A stretch of DNA of 64,000 nt from Pseudomonas sp. TH31 (lineage in GTDB: Bacteria > Pseudomonadota > Gammaproteobacteria > Pseudomonadales > Pseudomonadaceae), in contig NZ_JAEKEZ010000029.1 in assembly GCF_016650815.1 (NCBI RefSeq), positions 620,001 to 684,000 on the forward strand. The letters run 5' to 3'. The translations under genes and the position numbers were made by a program. Below, in pieces: positions 7,462-15,948 of the stretch (positions are counted from its first letter, which is position 1; every line of letters starts with the position of its first letter). The notes beneath the pieces are model-generated. The model had not been told where the DNA came from. It did no database searches and saw only the letters and a list, made by a program, of their open reading frames with translations.

Positions 7462-7566
7462 TGTTATAGTCCTTTGGTGAGTTCGACCTCAAGCTCAAGC
7501 GGCGCCTTTATCCTTGGCAACGCTGGAGCCTGTCCCCTCTACGTGACGGAACAGGCTGGCAACAAA

Positions 7567-8424
7567 TCAACGACGTGGCAGGAATTGCAGCGGATCTACA
7601 GGTTTACCTTGTCGGCGAATCTCAAAATGCAGTTTCACCCGGTCTGTACCCGTTGACCCCATTTCGGCAATTGTCTGTCCGACTTTGACCTGCTGCCCCT
7701 CCCGAACCAACAGCCTGCGGTTATGTCCGTAGGCACTGACGTAGGTATCGCTGTGTTTGATGATGACTAATTCGCCGTAGCCCCTTAAGCCACTCCCGGC
7801 GTATACCACCGTCCCATCAGACGCAGCTAAAACAGGCTGTCCCAAATCCCCGGCGATATCAATTCCTTTATTCAAACTACCGTTTGAAGAGAATTTTCCA
7901 ATTAATATGCCATTAGATGGCCATCCCCAGCCGGTCGGGGCCGGGCCCGCTGGAGGCAGCGGAGCGGGTGCCGACTTGTTGGCGACGGACGGTGCAACCA
8001 CCGCCGTGCTCGTCGTTGTGCCATTTGCCTGGCGTCGGATTACCGTGGTTTTCAGCGATGACGAAGGCGTTGAATCGGACGAACTGGCCACCGCCGTCGG
8101 CGTTGAACCGGTACGCCCATCGAAGCGAATTGTCTGACCCGGATGTATCGTGTAGGGCGTAGGAATATTGTTCCGCGCTGCGAGGGCTTTGTAGTCCCAA
8201 CCGTAGCGAAAAGCGATCGAGAACAGGGTGTCTTTCGGCCGAACGACGTACTGACCCGTGGTCACTGCCGGCCGCTGAGCGACGGCATTGTTACGATCCA
8301 CCACGCCTACGGAATTCGATTTGGTACTGGAGCAACCGACCAGCAACGTGCTCAAGACAAGGCCAGTCACCAGGCGCTGAAAGCTTGTTGTACCCATACG
8401 CTGCGCAATGACTGTGAGACTCAC
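7567..8424 (-). CDS. nlpD: Lipoprotein NlpD (LysM and M23-like), amidase activator
   Basis: I start it at GTG 8424 (285 aa) because GGGAG lies 6 bp upstream; the longer frame to 8487 lacks this. A lipoprotein signal ends in LVGC-SS (Cys31), followed by a LysM peptidoglycan-binding domain (YVVRPKDTLFSIAFRYG...IHPGQTI) and a C-terminal M23/LytM domain. The M23 zinc ligands are missing: LNKGIDIAG replaces HxGxD, and KLHFEI lacks the first His of HxH. It is therefore probably not an endopeptidase but activates the division amidase AmiC, as in E. coli. It sits upstream of rpoS in the conserved pcm-nlpD-rpoS order. Confidence 0.95.
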   Translation of the reverse strand: MSLTVIAQRMGTTSFQRLVTGLVLSTLLVGCSSTKSNSVGVVDRNNAVAQRPAVTTGQYVVRPKDTLFSIAFRYGWDYKALAARNNIPTPYTIHPGQTIRFDGRTGSTPTAVASSSDSTPSSSLKTTVIRRQANGTTTSTAVVAPSVANKSAPAPLPPAGPAPTGWGWPSNGILIGKFSSNGSLNKGIDIAGDLGQPVLAASDGTVVYAGSGLRGYGELVIIKHSDTYVSAYGHNRRLLVREGQQVKVGQTIAEMGSTGTDRVKLHFEIRRQGKPVDPLQFLPRR

Positions 8425-8635
8425 CCGCCGCTCCCTTTGTGGTGGCTGAAATTGTGGATTGCCGTGTTCCGGCACGAAATGTCGCAAGTATAACGGGCCG
8501 TACAGGCTTTACCTTTAATGAAGCGAAATTGCTTCGCGCACACGTTTGCTACCTGACGATAAATCCCGTTTAACCAATCGATGCCGGAGTAAGACCCGGA
8601 CAATCGAAGAGAATTCAGCGCGCAAAAACAAATGC

Positions 8636-9313
8636 TCAGGCCAGTGGCCCATGGAGCAACGGCACGAAGCGCACAGCCCCCAGAACACGCCTGGAAAAGC
8701 CCTGTTCTTCACGGATGATCAGCATCAATTGCTGGACCTCACCAGAGCCGACCGGTATCACCAGTCGCCCGCCCGGCGCCAACTGATCGAGCAGTGCCTG
8801 GGGCACGTCGGTGGCGACAGCAGTGACAATAATGCCGTTATACGGCGCCAGTGCCGGCCAGCCTTCCCAGCCATCGCCCCAACGGAATACCACGTTGCGC
8901 AGGTTCAGCTCGACCAGGCGCTCCTTGGCCCGGTCCTGCAGGACCTTGATGCGCTCCACGGAAAACACCCGCTCCACCAGTTGCGACAGCACGGCGGTCT
9001 GGTAACCCGAACCTGTGCCGATCTCCATCACCTTGTCCAGTGGACCTGCCTCCAGCAGCAGCTCGCTCATGCGCGCCACCATATAAGGCTGGGAGATGGT
9101 CTGGTTATTGCCGATCGGCAGCGCCGTGTCTTCGTAGGCCCGGTGAGCCAGCGCCTCGTCGACGAACAGGTGACGCGGTGTACGGCGGATGACTTCCAGC
9201 ACCTTGGCGTTGGAAATCCCCTCTTCATACAGCCGCTGAATGAGGCGCTCGCGGGTCCGTTGAGAGGTCATCCCGATGCCGCGACGCAGCATATCGTCTT
9301 GTTCACGGCCCAT
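8636..9313 (-). CDS. pcm: Protein-L-isoaspartate O-methyltransferase
   Basis: It transfers methyl from S-adenosylmethionine to isoaspartyl residues of aged proteins, starting their repair. The SAM-binding loop is MEIGTGSGYQTAVL, and the family motif GNNQTISQPYMVARM is upstream of it. The 225-codon frame starts at an ATG that overlaps the surE stop by one base (TAATG), suggesting coupled translation. An internal ATG at 9271 (MTSQRTRERL, 211 aa) is the start used for many orthologues. A 210-bp gap separates it from nlpD. Confidence 0.95.
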   Translation of the reverse strand: MGREQDDMLRRGIGMTSQRTRERLIQRLYEEGISNAKVLEVIRRTPRHLFVDEALAHRAYEDTALPIGNNQTISQPYMVARMSELLLEAGPLDKVMEIGTGSGYQTAVLSQLVERVFSVERIKVLQDRAKERLVELNLRNVVFRWGDGWEGWPALAPYNGIIVTAVATDVPQALLDQLAPGGRLVIPVGSGEVQQLMLIIREEQGFSRRVLGAVRFVPLLHGPLA

Positions 9314-10062
9314 TAGCGCAGCCCCTCCAGCCAGCCATCGAGACTTCTGAAGGCATCGTTGAAGGTGCGATCCAGTTGTAATGGGGTGATCGACACATAA
9401 CCCTGCATCACCGCATGGAAATCGGTGCCCGGGCCACCGTCTTCGGCGTCACCTGCGGCAGCAATCCAATAACCGGACTTGCCTCGCGGGTCGACGACTT
9501 TCAATGGCGCCGCAGCGCGGGCGCGATGCCCGAGGCGGGTCAACTGTATACCGCGGATGTGGTCCAGCGGCAGGTTGGGAATATTCACGTTCAGCACCGT
9601 GCGCGGTGGCAACAGGAGGTCAGCATGGGCTTCGACCAGTTTGCGCGCAAAGTAGGCGGCTGTGGGCAGGTTCTCTACTTGTCGTGAGACCAACGAAAAG
9701 GCAAACGAAGGCCGCTCCAGGAAGCGACCTTCAAGGGCCGCCGCCACGGTACCGGAGTACAAAACGTCGTCCCCCAGGTTGGCGCCCAGGTTAATACCGG
9801 ACACCACCATGTCCGGTTCGCGCTCCAGCAAGCCGTTAAGGCCCAGGTGCACGCAATCGGTGGGTGTGCCGTTGAGGCTGATAAAGCCATTGGCCAGGGT
9901 TTGCGGGTGCAACGGACGGTCGAGCGTCAGCGAACTGCTGGCGCCACTTTTGTCCTGGTCCGGGGCGATAACCACGCACTCGGTGTAATCCGCCAGCGCA
10001 GCATAAAGCGCGGCGAGACCGGGTGCGGTTACCCCATCGTCGTTAGATATCAGAATACGCAT
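9313..10062 (-). CDS. surE: 5'/3'-nucleotidase SurE
   Basis: 249 residues from ATG 10062. MRILISNDDG (D8, D9) is the metal-binding opening of the SurE family, with NGTPTDCVHLG and SGINLGANLGDDVLYSGTV further on. It removes phosphate from nucleoside monophosphates and short polyphosphates and is tied to stress survival. The reading frame continues upstream to 10128, but that extension overlaps truD and lacks the conserved start. It overlaps truD by 13 bp and abuts pcm, so the three probably share a transcript. Confidence 0.96.
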   Translation of the reverse strand: MRILISNDDGVTAPGLAALYAALADYTECVVIAPDQDKSGASSSLTLDRPLHPQTLANGFISLNGTPTDCVHLGLNGLLEREPDMVVSGINLGANLGDDVLYSGTVAAALEGRFLERPSFAFSLVSRQVENLPTAAYFARKLVEAHADLLLPPRTVLNVNIPNLPLDHIRGIQLTRLGHRARAAAPLKVVDPRGKSGYWIAAAGDAEDGGPGTDFHAVMQGYVSITPLQLDRTFNDAFRSLDGWLEGLR

Positions 10063-11108
10063 GGGCTGTCCGTCTGCCCCACCGGCACCAGATCGACGAG
10101 TTCGCGCACCAATACGGTGGCAAAGCATCCGGCCGGGAGGACGAATTCCAGTTGCAGAATGTCAGGCTCGGGATAATGCCACGTCAACCCACCAATGGGC
10201 AGCCGCAGGATGCGACGTTCGTGGCTCATACCGGCGTTAATCAACCAATCGCGCAAGTCTGCTTCGCGGCTGGCGATTTCCTGCTCCAGTTCATGGACAG
10301 CGCCCGTGGCCGGCGAGTCACCTTCGCCCCACTGCGGGCCAGTCGGATGCAGGTCAAGAATCGCCAGGCGTGGGTCGCTGCATTCGGCAACACCTGCCGG
10401 AAAGAAGCTGCGACTGTCGGTAAACGCCAGCAGGTCACCGACCAGAGCACGCTGCCAGGTGCCATCGGCCACACGCGCCGCCAGCACCTGATTGAACAGA
10501 AAACTGCGAGCGGTAGAGAGCAGCCGCGAACGGACGTTACGCTGTTCCGGCAACGCCTTGCGTGCAGCCCAGCCGCGCGCGTCAACGACGTTACCGCCGT
10601 CAAAGCCAAAGCGCTGGGAGCCGAAATAATTGGGAATACCTTGCTTGGCGATCAGTTGCAGGCGTTCTTCGATCGCAACCTTGTCGCCGGCAAACCGGGT
10701 CAGGCGCAAGGTGAAACCATTGGCCGAGTGGGCACCGCGTTGCAGCTTGCGCTTGTGCCGGCCGGTCTTGAGGATCTTCAGCGTGTCGTTTTCTGCTGCC
10801 GACAAGTCAGGGTCAGCCTTGCCCGGCAGTTGCACACTGAACCACTGGCGAGTCAGCGCCTGACGATCCTTCAAACCCGCGTAACTGACGGTGCGCAACG
10901 GCACGCCGGCAGCCTTGGCAATCCGTCGTGCGGCTTCTTCGGTGTTCAGACCGCGTTTTTCAACCCAGATCCACAGGTGCTCGCCATCGCCGCTGAGCGG
11001 GATATTGAGCACTTCATCGACCTGGAAATCCTCCGCAGTGGCTTTCAGTACCGCCGTGCCGAGGGCTTCGCCATAGGCGCGCGGGCCGAGCAATTGCAAT
11101 TCGTTCAT
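10050..11108 (-). CDS. truD: tRNA pseudouridine(13) synthase TruD
   Basis: 352 residues. The catalytic aspartate is D81 in GLKDRQALTRQW, and the family's second conserved block NYFGSQRFG follows (around 170). It makes pseudouridine 13 in tRNA-Glu. The start ATG at 11108 overlaps the ispF stop as ATGA, so translation is probably coupled to ispF; the frame's longer version begins at a TTG. A C-terminal extension past the TRUD insertion domain is normal length for Pseudomonas. Confidence 0.96.
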   Translation of the reverse strand: MNELQLLGPRAYGEALGTAVLKATAEDFQVDEVLNIPLSGDGEHLWIWVEKRGLNTEEAARRIAKAAGVPLRTVSYAGLKDRQALTRQWFSVQLPGKADPDLSAAENDTLKILKTGRHKRKLQRGAHSANGFTLRLTRFAGDKVAIEERLQLIAKQGIPNYFGSQRFGFDGGNVVDARGWAARKALPEQRNVRSRLLSTARSFLFNQVLAARVADGTWQRALVGDLLAFTDSRSFFPAGVAECSDPRLAILDLHPTGPQWGEGDSPATGAVHELEQEIASREADLRDWLINAGMSHERRILRLPIGGLTWHYPEPDILQLEFVLPAGCFATVLVRELVDLVPVGQTDSPCVF

Positions 11109-11578
11109 GCGCGCAGCAACAAAGCAATGCAATGCACGGCAATGCCTTCTTCGCGACCGACAAAGCCAAGCTTTTCAGTGGTGGTAGCTTTAACGTTCAC
11201 TTGATCCAACTCAACTTGAAGATCCGCGGCAATCAGCGCACGCATCGATTCGATATGCGGGGCCATTTTCGGCGCCTGGGCGACGATGGTGTTATCCACA
11301 TTGCCGACTTTCCAGCCCTTGGCGTGGATCAGTGCGACGACGTGACGCAACAGCACACGGCTGTCGGCGCCTTTGAATGTCGGGTCGGTGTCCGGGAAAT
11401 GCTTGCCGATATCACCCAGCGCAGCCGCGCCAAGCAAGGCATCGCTCAAGGCGTGCAGCAGGACGTCACCGTCGGAGTGAGCGAGCAGCCCGAAGCCGTG
11501 TGCAATGCGCACGCCGCCCAGAGTAATGAAATCGCCTTCAGCGAAACGGTGCACATCATAGCCGTGGCCAATACGCAT
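11105..11578 (-). CDS. ispF: 2-C-methyl-D-erythritol 2,4-cyclodiphosphate synthase
   Basis: 157 residues. It forms the cyclic diphosphate of the MEP isoprenoid pathway. Zinc ligands D8 and H10 lie in GYDVHRF and a third in AHSDGDVLLHAL; GDIGKHFPDTD and KATTTEKLGFVGR complete the family pattern. ispD lies about 3.7 kb away and dxr about 24 kb away, so the pathway is split over the window. Its ATG directly follows the T tract of the fghA terminator, leaving almost no room for a ribosome site. Confidence 0.97.
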   Translation of the reverse strand: MRIGHGYDVHRFAEGDFITLGGVRIAHGFGLLAHSDGDVLLHALSDALLGAAALGDIGKHFPDTDPTFKGADSRVLLRHVVALIHAKGWKVGNVDNTIVAQAPKMAPHIESMRALIAADLQVELDQVNVKATTTEKLGFVGREEGIAVHCIALLLRA

Positions 11579-11608
11579 AAAAAAACGCCCCGATTTTTGT
11601 CAGGGCGT
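11579..11608 (-). terminator. fghA terminator abutting the ispF start
   Basis: Minus-strand hairpin ACGCCC/GGGCGT with a 12-base loop and a T7 tract that ends at the base before the ispF ATG. It separates the formaldehyde genes from the ispF-truD-surE-pcm operon. Confidence 0.7.
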
Positions 11609-11631
11609 GATTCTACCTGCTTTGTCAGACA

Positions 11632-12477
11632 TTAGGCGCCTAGAGCGCGTGCGTGATGCTGCAAGTGCTCATCAATGAAGCTGGCGATGAAGAAATAGCT
11701 GTGGTCGTAGCCCGGTTGCAGGCGCAAGGTCAGCGGATGACCGGCCAGTTTGGCGGCCTGTTGCAGGGCTTCAGGCTTGAGCTGGGTGGCGAGGAAATCG
11801 TCGCGATCACCTTGGTCGACCAGCAACGGCAGCTTCTCGGCAGCCTCGGCGATCAGGGCGCACGCATCCCATTCGCGCCACTTGGAACGGTCTTCACCCA
11901 GGTAGCGGGAGAAGGCCTTTTGGCCCCACGGGCAATCCATCGGATTGTTGATCGGCGAAAATGCCGACACCGACTGATAACGCCCCGGATTACGCAGCGC
12001 GCAAACCAGCGCACCGTGGCCACCCATGGAGTGCCCGCTGATGCCGCGTTTGTCAGACGCCGGAAAATGCGCTTCGACCAATGCCGGCAACTCCTGCACG
12101 ACATAGTCATGCATCCGATAGTGTCGCGACCACGGTTCCTGCGTGGCATTCAGATAGAAACCGGCACCCAGGCCAAAGTCCCAGGCGCCGTCCGGATCAC
12201 CCGGCACATCCGCGCCGCGCGGACTGGTGTCCGGCGCGACGATGATCAGCCCCAGCTCGGCAGCCATGCGCAGGGCGCCGGCCTTGTGCATGAAGTTCTC
12301 ATCGGTGCAGGTCAGGCCGGACAACCAGTACAGCACCGGCAGTTTGCCGCCCTGCTCCGCTTGCGGCGGCAGGTACACGGCGAACACCATGTCGCAGCCG
12401 AGCACGTCGGAGCGGTGCCGGTAGCGTTTATGCCAGCCGCCGAAGCTCTTCTGGCAGGAGATATTTTCCAGGCTCAT
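11632..12477 (-). CDS. fghA: S-formylglutathione hydrolase
   Basis: 281-residue alpha/beta hydrolase of the esterase D family. The nucleophile is Ser150 in the GISGHSMGGHG elbow; the DQGDRDDF and GYDHSYFF segments supply the acid and base. It hydrolyses S-formylglutathione to formate and glutathione, the second step of formaldehyde detoxification, and directly follows adhC, which makes the substrate. An AGGATTCCC ribosome region precedes the ATG. Confidence 0.96.
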   Translation of the reverse strand: MSLENISCQKSFGGWHKRYRHRSDVLGCDMVFAVYLPPQAEQGGKLPVLYWLSGLTCTDENFMHKAGALRMAAELGLIIVAPDTSPRGADVPGDPDGAWDFGLGAGFYLNATQEPWSRHYRMHDYVVQELPALVEAHFPASDKRGISGHSMGGHGALVCALRNPGRYQSVSAFSPINNPMDCPWGQKAFSRYLGEDRSKWREWDACALIAEAAEKLPLLVDQGDRDDFLATQLKPEALQQAAKLAGHPLTLRLQPGYDHSYFFIASFIDEHLQHHARALGA

Positions 12478-12492
12478 GGGAATCCTCCCAGC

Positions 12493-12553
12493 GGCAAGCC
12501 AAAAGCTTGAAGCTGCAAGTCGAGGCGCGCTCTCTTGCAGCTTATGGCTTGCG
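12493..12553. repeat. Imperfect inverted repeat between adhC and fghA
   Basis: GCAAGCC (12494) pairs with GGCTTGC (12546) and AAGCTGCAAG (12510) with CTTGCAGCTT (12534), around a 14-base centre. It differs from the REP families elsewhere in the window. It may act as a processing or termination hairpin inside the adhC-fghA operon. Confidence 0.6.
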
Positions 12554-12568
12554 GCTTACAGCTGCTTC

Positions 12569-13680
12569 TTAGAAATGAATGACGGAACGGATGCTCTTGC
12601 CTTCATGCATCAGGTCAAACGCCTTGTTGATATCTTCCAGGCCCATGGTGTGGGTGATGAAGGTATCCAGCGGGATCTCGCCGGTCGCGGCCATTTCCAC
12701 GTAGCTTGGCAGCTCGGTGCGACCGCGCACGCCACCGAACGCCGAACCGCGCCAGACGCGACCGGTGACCAGCTGGAACGGACGGGTCGAGATTTCCTGG
12801 CCGGCACCGGCCACACCGATGATGACCGACTCGCCCCACCCCTTGTGGCAGCACTCAAGGGCTGCACGCATCAATTGCACGTTGCCGATGCACTCGAAGG
12901 AAAAGTCGACGCCGCCATCGGTCATGTCGACGATGACTTCCTGGATCGGACGGTCGAAGTCTTTCGGGTTGACGCAATCGGTTGCACCCAATTGCTTGGC
13001 AATCTCGAATTTGCCGGGTTGATATCGATGGCGATGATCCGCGCAGCCTTGGCTTTGACCGCGCCGATCACCGCCGACAGACCGATGCCGCCGAGGCCGA
13101 AAATGGCGACGGTATCACCCGGTTTCACCTTGGCAGTGTTGAGTACCGCGCCGATGCCGGTGGTGACACCACAGCCCAGCAGGCAGACTTTTTCCAGCGG
13201 TGCTTCTTTCGCAATCCTGGCGACGGAGATTTCCGGCAGCACGGTGTACTCGGAAAAGGTCGAGGTGCCCATGTAGTGGAAAATCGACTGGCCTTTGTAG
13301 GAAAAGCGCGAAGTGCCATCCGGCATCAGGCCTTTTCCTTGAGTGGCACGAATCGCCTGGCAGAGGTTGGTTTTGCCCGACAGGCAGAATTTGCACTGGC
13401 GGCATTCCGGGGTGTACAGCGGGATCACATGATCGCCAACCGCGACCGACGTCACGCCTTCGCCGATGGCTTCAACTACAGCGCCACCTTCATGACCGAG
13501 GATCGACGGGAAGATGCCTTCCGGATCCGCACCGGACAAGGTGTAGGCGTCGGTGTGGCAAACACCGGAAGCCACGACGCGCAGCAGGACTTCACCGGCC
13601 TTGGGCATGGCGACATCGACTTCAACGATCTCAAGGGGTTTCTTGGCCTCGAAGGCAACGGCGGCGCGCGACTTGATCAT
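12569..13680 (-). pseudogene. adhC: S-(hydroxymethyl)glutathione / class III alcohol dehydrogenase, frameshifted
   Basis: Class III zinc alcohol dehydrogenase that oxidises the formaldehyde-glutathione adduct to S-formylglutathione. The 5' part (ATG 13680) carries the catalytic cysteine in SGVCHTDAY, the structural zinc cysteines CRQCKFCLSGKTNLC and the NAD-binding GLGGIGLSAV. The frame breaks after AIDINPA near 13010-13012, where one base is missing in the AAA/TTT run, and the rest (KQLGATDCVNP...SIRSVIHF) continues in another frame. Adding one base gives a 370-residue enzyme of normal length with no other defect. It could be a real lesion, but a sequencing error is more likely because four other genes show the same pattern. 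Confidence 0.93.
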
Positions 13681-13787
13681 GCTGACTCTCCAGTGAATAA
13701 AAACGAGACAGGAAGTGTAATACATGGCCGAACGATGAATAATCGGGACAAATGCAAAATATTATTGCCGTACAGGGATAATCCTTG

Positions 13788-14684
13788 ATGTCCGAAAATC
13801 GCTGGGAAGGGATCGACGAGTTCGTGGCTGTCGCCGAGTGCAGCCAATTCACCGCTGCGGCTGAACGCCTTGGGGTTTCCTCCTCCCATGTCAGTCGACA
13901 AATCGTACGCCTGGAAGAGCGCCTGCAAACGCGCCTGCTGTATCGCAGCACGCGTCGAGTGACGCTGACCGAGGCCGGGCAAACCTTCCTGCAACATTGC
14001 CAGCGTCTACAGGATGGCCGCGAAGAAGCCTTGCGCGCGGTCGGCGACCTGACCAGCGAACCCAAGGGCATGCTGCGCATGACCTGCGCCGTGGCGTACG
14101 GCGAACGGTTCATCGTGCCGCTGGTGACTCGGTTCATGGCGCTCTATCCACAACTTCGAATCGACATTGAACTGAGCAATCGCCAACTCGACCTGGTGCA
14201 TGAAGGCCTGGACCTGGCGATCCGCCTTGGCCGCCTGCAAGACTCGCGACTGGTAGCGACACGCCTGGCGCCACGGCGCATGTACCTGTGCGCGTCACCG
14301 TCCTATCTGGAACGGTATGGCCGGCCACACAGCTTGTCGGAATTGAGCCGGCATAACTGCCTCATCGGCAGTTCGGACATGTGGCAACTGGAACAGAACG
14401 GCCGGGAATTTTCCCAACGGGTGCAGGGAAACTGGCGTTGCAACAGCGGGCAAGCCGTACTGGATGCGGCGCTACATGGGGTGGGGTTGTGTCAGTTGCC
14501 GGACTATTACGTGCTGGAGCATTTGCACAGCGGCGCGTTGATTTCGCTGCTGGAAGCGCATCAACCGCCGAACACAGCGGTGTGGGCGCTTTATCCACAG
14601 CAACGGCATCTTTCGCCGAAGGTGCGCAAGCTGGTGGATTATTTGAAGGAGGGGTTGGCTGAGCGGCCAGAGTATCGAGCTTGA
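13788..14684 (+). CDS. gfnR: LysR-family regulator, divergent from adhC (GfnR-like)
   Basis: 298 residues from ATG 13788; the TTG three bases earlier is an alternative. The N-terminal winged helix-turn-helix is FTAAAERLGVSSSHVSRQI, followed by the usual linker helix and a substrate-binding domain. It is transcribed away from adhC with 107 bp between starts, the classic layout for a LysR gene controlling its neighbour. P. aeruginosa has a LysR gene at the same place that regulates glutathione-dependent formaldehyde removal, so the name is a position-based suggestion. The effector cannot be read from sequence. Confidence 0.85.
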   Translation: MSENRWEGIDEFVAVAECSQFTAAAERLGVSSSHVSRQIVRLEERLQTRLLYRSTRRVTLTEAGQTFLQHCQRLQDGREEALRAVGDLTSEPKGMLRMTCAVAYGERFIVPLVTRFMALYPQLRIDIELSNRQLDLVHEGLDLAIRLGRLQDSRLVATRLAPRRMYLCASPSYLERYGRPHSLSELSRHNCLIGSSDMWQLEQNGREFSQRVQGNWRCNSGQAVLDAALHGVGLCQLPDYYVLEHLHSGALISLLEAHQPPNTAVWALYPQQRHLSPKVRKLVDYLKEGLAERPEYRA

Positions 14685-14693
14685 AGGTTTGAA

Positions 14694-14799
14694 GATCAAA
14701 AGATCGCAGCCTACGGCAGCTCCTACGGTGCCGTGGGCATCCACACAATTGTCGTTGTACTCGGGCTCTGTAGGAGCTGCCGAAGGCTGCGATCTTTTA
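14694..14799. repeat. REPIN, GTAGGAGCTGCC family (copy 1)
   Basis: Two inverted arms, AAAGATCGCAGCC...GGCAGCTCCTAC (to 14726) and GTAGGAGCTGCCGAAGGC...GATCTTTT (14770-14798), flank a 43-bp spacer. The right arm overlaps the last codon (TAA) of ispD. Confidence 0.85.
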
Positions 14800-15504
14800 G
14801 TGGCGATTAGCCCAACGCTGACGTAACCACTCCAGATCTTCGGGGCGCGTAACCTTGAGGTTGTCTGCCCGACCTTCGATCAAGCGTGGCGCCAAACCCG
14901 ACCACTCCATTGCCGAAGCTTCGTCTGTAATCACCGCATCGGCCACCAAACTATCAGCCAACGCCCGATGCAACGCGCCGAGGCGAAACATCTGCGGCGT
15001 ATAAGCCTGCCAGATCACGCTGCGATCCACGGTTTCGACCACACGCCCGTGCTTGTCGACTCGCTTGAGGGTGTCCCGTGCCGGAACCGCCAACAAACCG
15101 CCCACCGGATCATCCGCCAGTTCACTCAGTAACTTATCGAGATCATCACGGGCCAGATTCGGCCGTGCGGCGTCATGCACCAACACCCAATCCTCATCAT
15201 CAGCCCCCAGCGCATGCAAATGCAGCAACGCGTTGAGCACCGATCCGGAACGCTCTGCGCCCCCCTCGATCCGCTGAATGCGAGGGTCGGAGGCACAGTC
15301 CAGGTTCGGCCAATAAGGATCATCAATCGCAAGGCTGACCACCAACCCTTTCAGGGAAGGATGATCAAGGAAACAGCCGAGGCTGTGTTCCAGAATAGTG
15401 CGCCCGCCCAGTTGCAAGTATTGCTTGGGACGGTCCGCGGCCATACGGGCACCGACGCCCGCAGCAGGAATCACGGCCCAGAAGGCCGGTAACGACTGGA
15501 TCAT
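14797..15504 (-). CDS. ispD: 2-C-methyl-D-erythritol 4-phosphate cytidylyltransferase
   Basis: 235 residues. The nucleotide-binding start is AVIPAAGVGARMAADRPKQY, followed by VLVHDAARPN and ITDEASAMEW of the IspD family. It couples CTP to methylerythritol phosphate in the MEP pathway. The ATG overlaps the ftsB stop (ATGA), so ftsB and ispD are co-translated, the usual Pseudomonas pair. Its stop codon TAA lies inside a REP arm, so the repeat landed at the very end of the gene without changing the conserved domain. Confidence 0.97.
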   Translation of the reverse strand: MIQSLPAFWAVIPAAGVGARMAADRPKQYLQLGGRTILEHSLGCFLDHPSLKGLVVSLAIDDPYWPNLDCASDPRIQRIEGGAERSGSVLNALLHLHALGADDEDWVLVHDAARPNLARDDLDKLLSELADDPVGGLLAVPARDTLKRVDKHGRVVETVDRSVIWQAYTPQMFRLGALHRALADSLVADAVITDEASAMEWSGLAPRLIEGRADNLKVTRPEDLEWLRQRWANRH

Positions 15505-15779
15505 TGAGCCAACTGGTAAAGGGTCTCACCGTCCTTGACCATGCCCAACTCATGACGAGCCCGCTCTTCAACGGTCTCCATGCCCTTTTTCAACTCGCTG
15601 ACTTCGGCGTCCATCACCCGATTGCGTTCCAGCAACCCTTCATTCTCAGCGTGTTGATCCGCGATCTGCTGAGTCAGCTCGGCCACTTGCGCCAGACTGC
15701 CATTTCCCACCCACAGGCGGTACTGCAGGCCAGCCAGCAGCAGAAGCAAGATGAGGAACAACCAATTGGGACTGCGCAT
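15501..15779 (-). CDS. ftsB: Cell division protein FtsB
   Basis: 92 residues from ATG 15779. A short cytoplasmic start (MRSPNW) is followed by one membrane helix (LFLILLLLLAGLQYRLWV) and a periplasmic coiled coil (LAQVAELTQQIADQHAENEGLLERN). FtsB joins FtsL and FtsQ to activate septal peptidoglycan synthesis. The reading frame extends to 15923, but that extension has no conserved content. It follows eno and precedes ispD. Confidence 0.95.
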   Translation of the reverse strand: MRSPNWLFLILLLLLAGLQYRLWVGNGSLAQVAELTQQIADQHAENEGLLERNRVMDAEVSELKKGMETVEERARHELGMVKDGETLYQLAQ

Positions 15780-15948
15780 CGAAATCAGGTATCCAGTGAA
15801 AAAAGACTGCCATGCCAAAACTTTGAAGCTTCTGATAGCACGAAGCCTGGAAGACCCAGGCTTGTGCTTATAAGGCATCAGATTAGTGGCAAAATCGACG
15901 CTGTCGCGATTTTTTTGACACAATCCGCTGCCTTTTACTATTTGCCAC

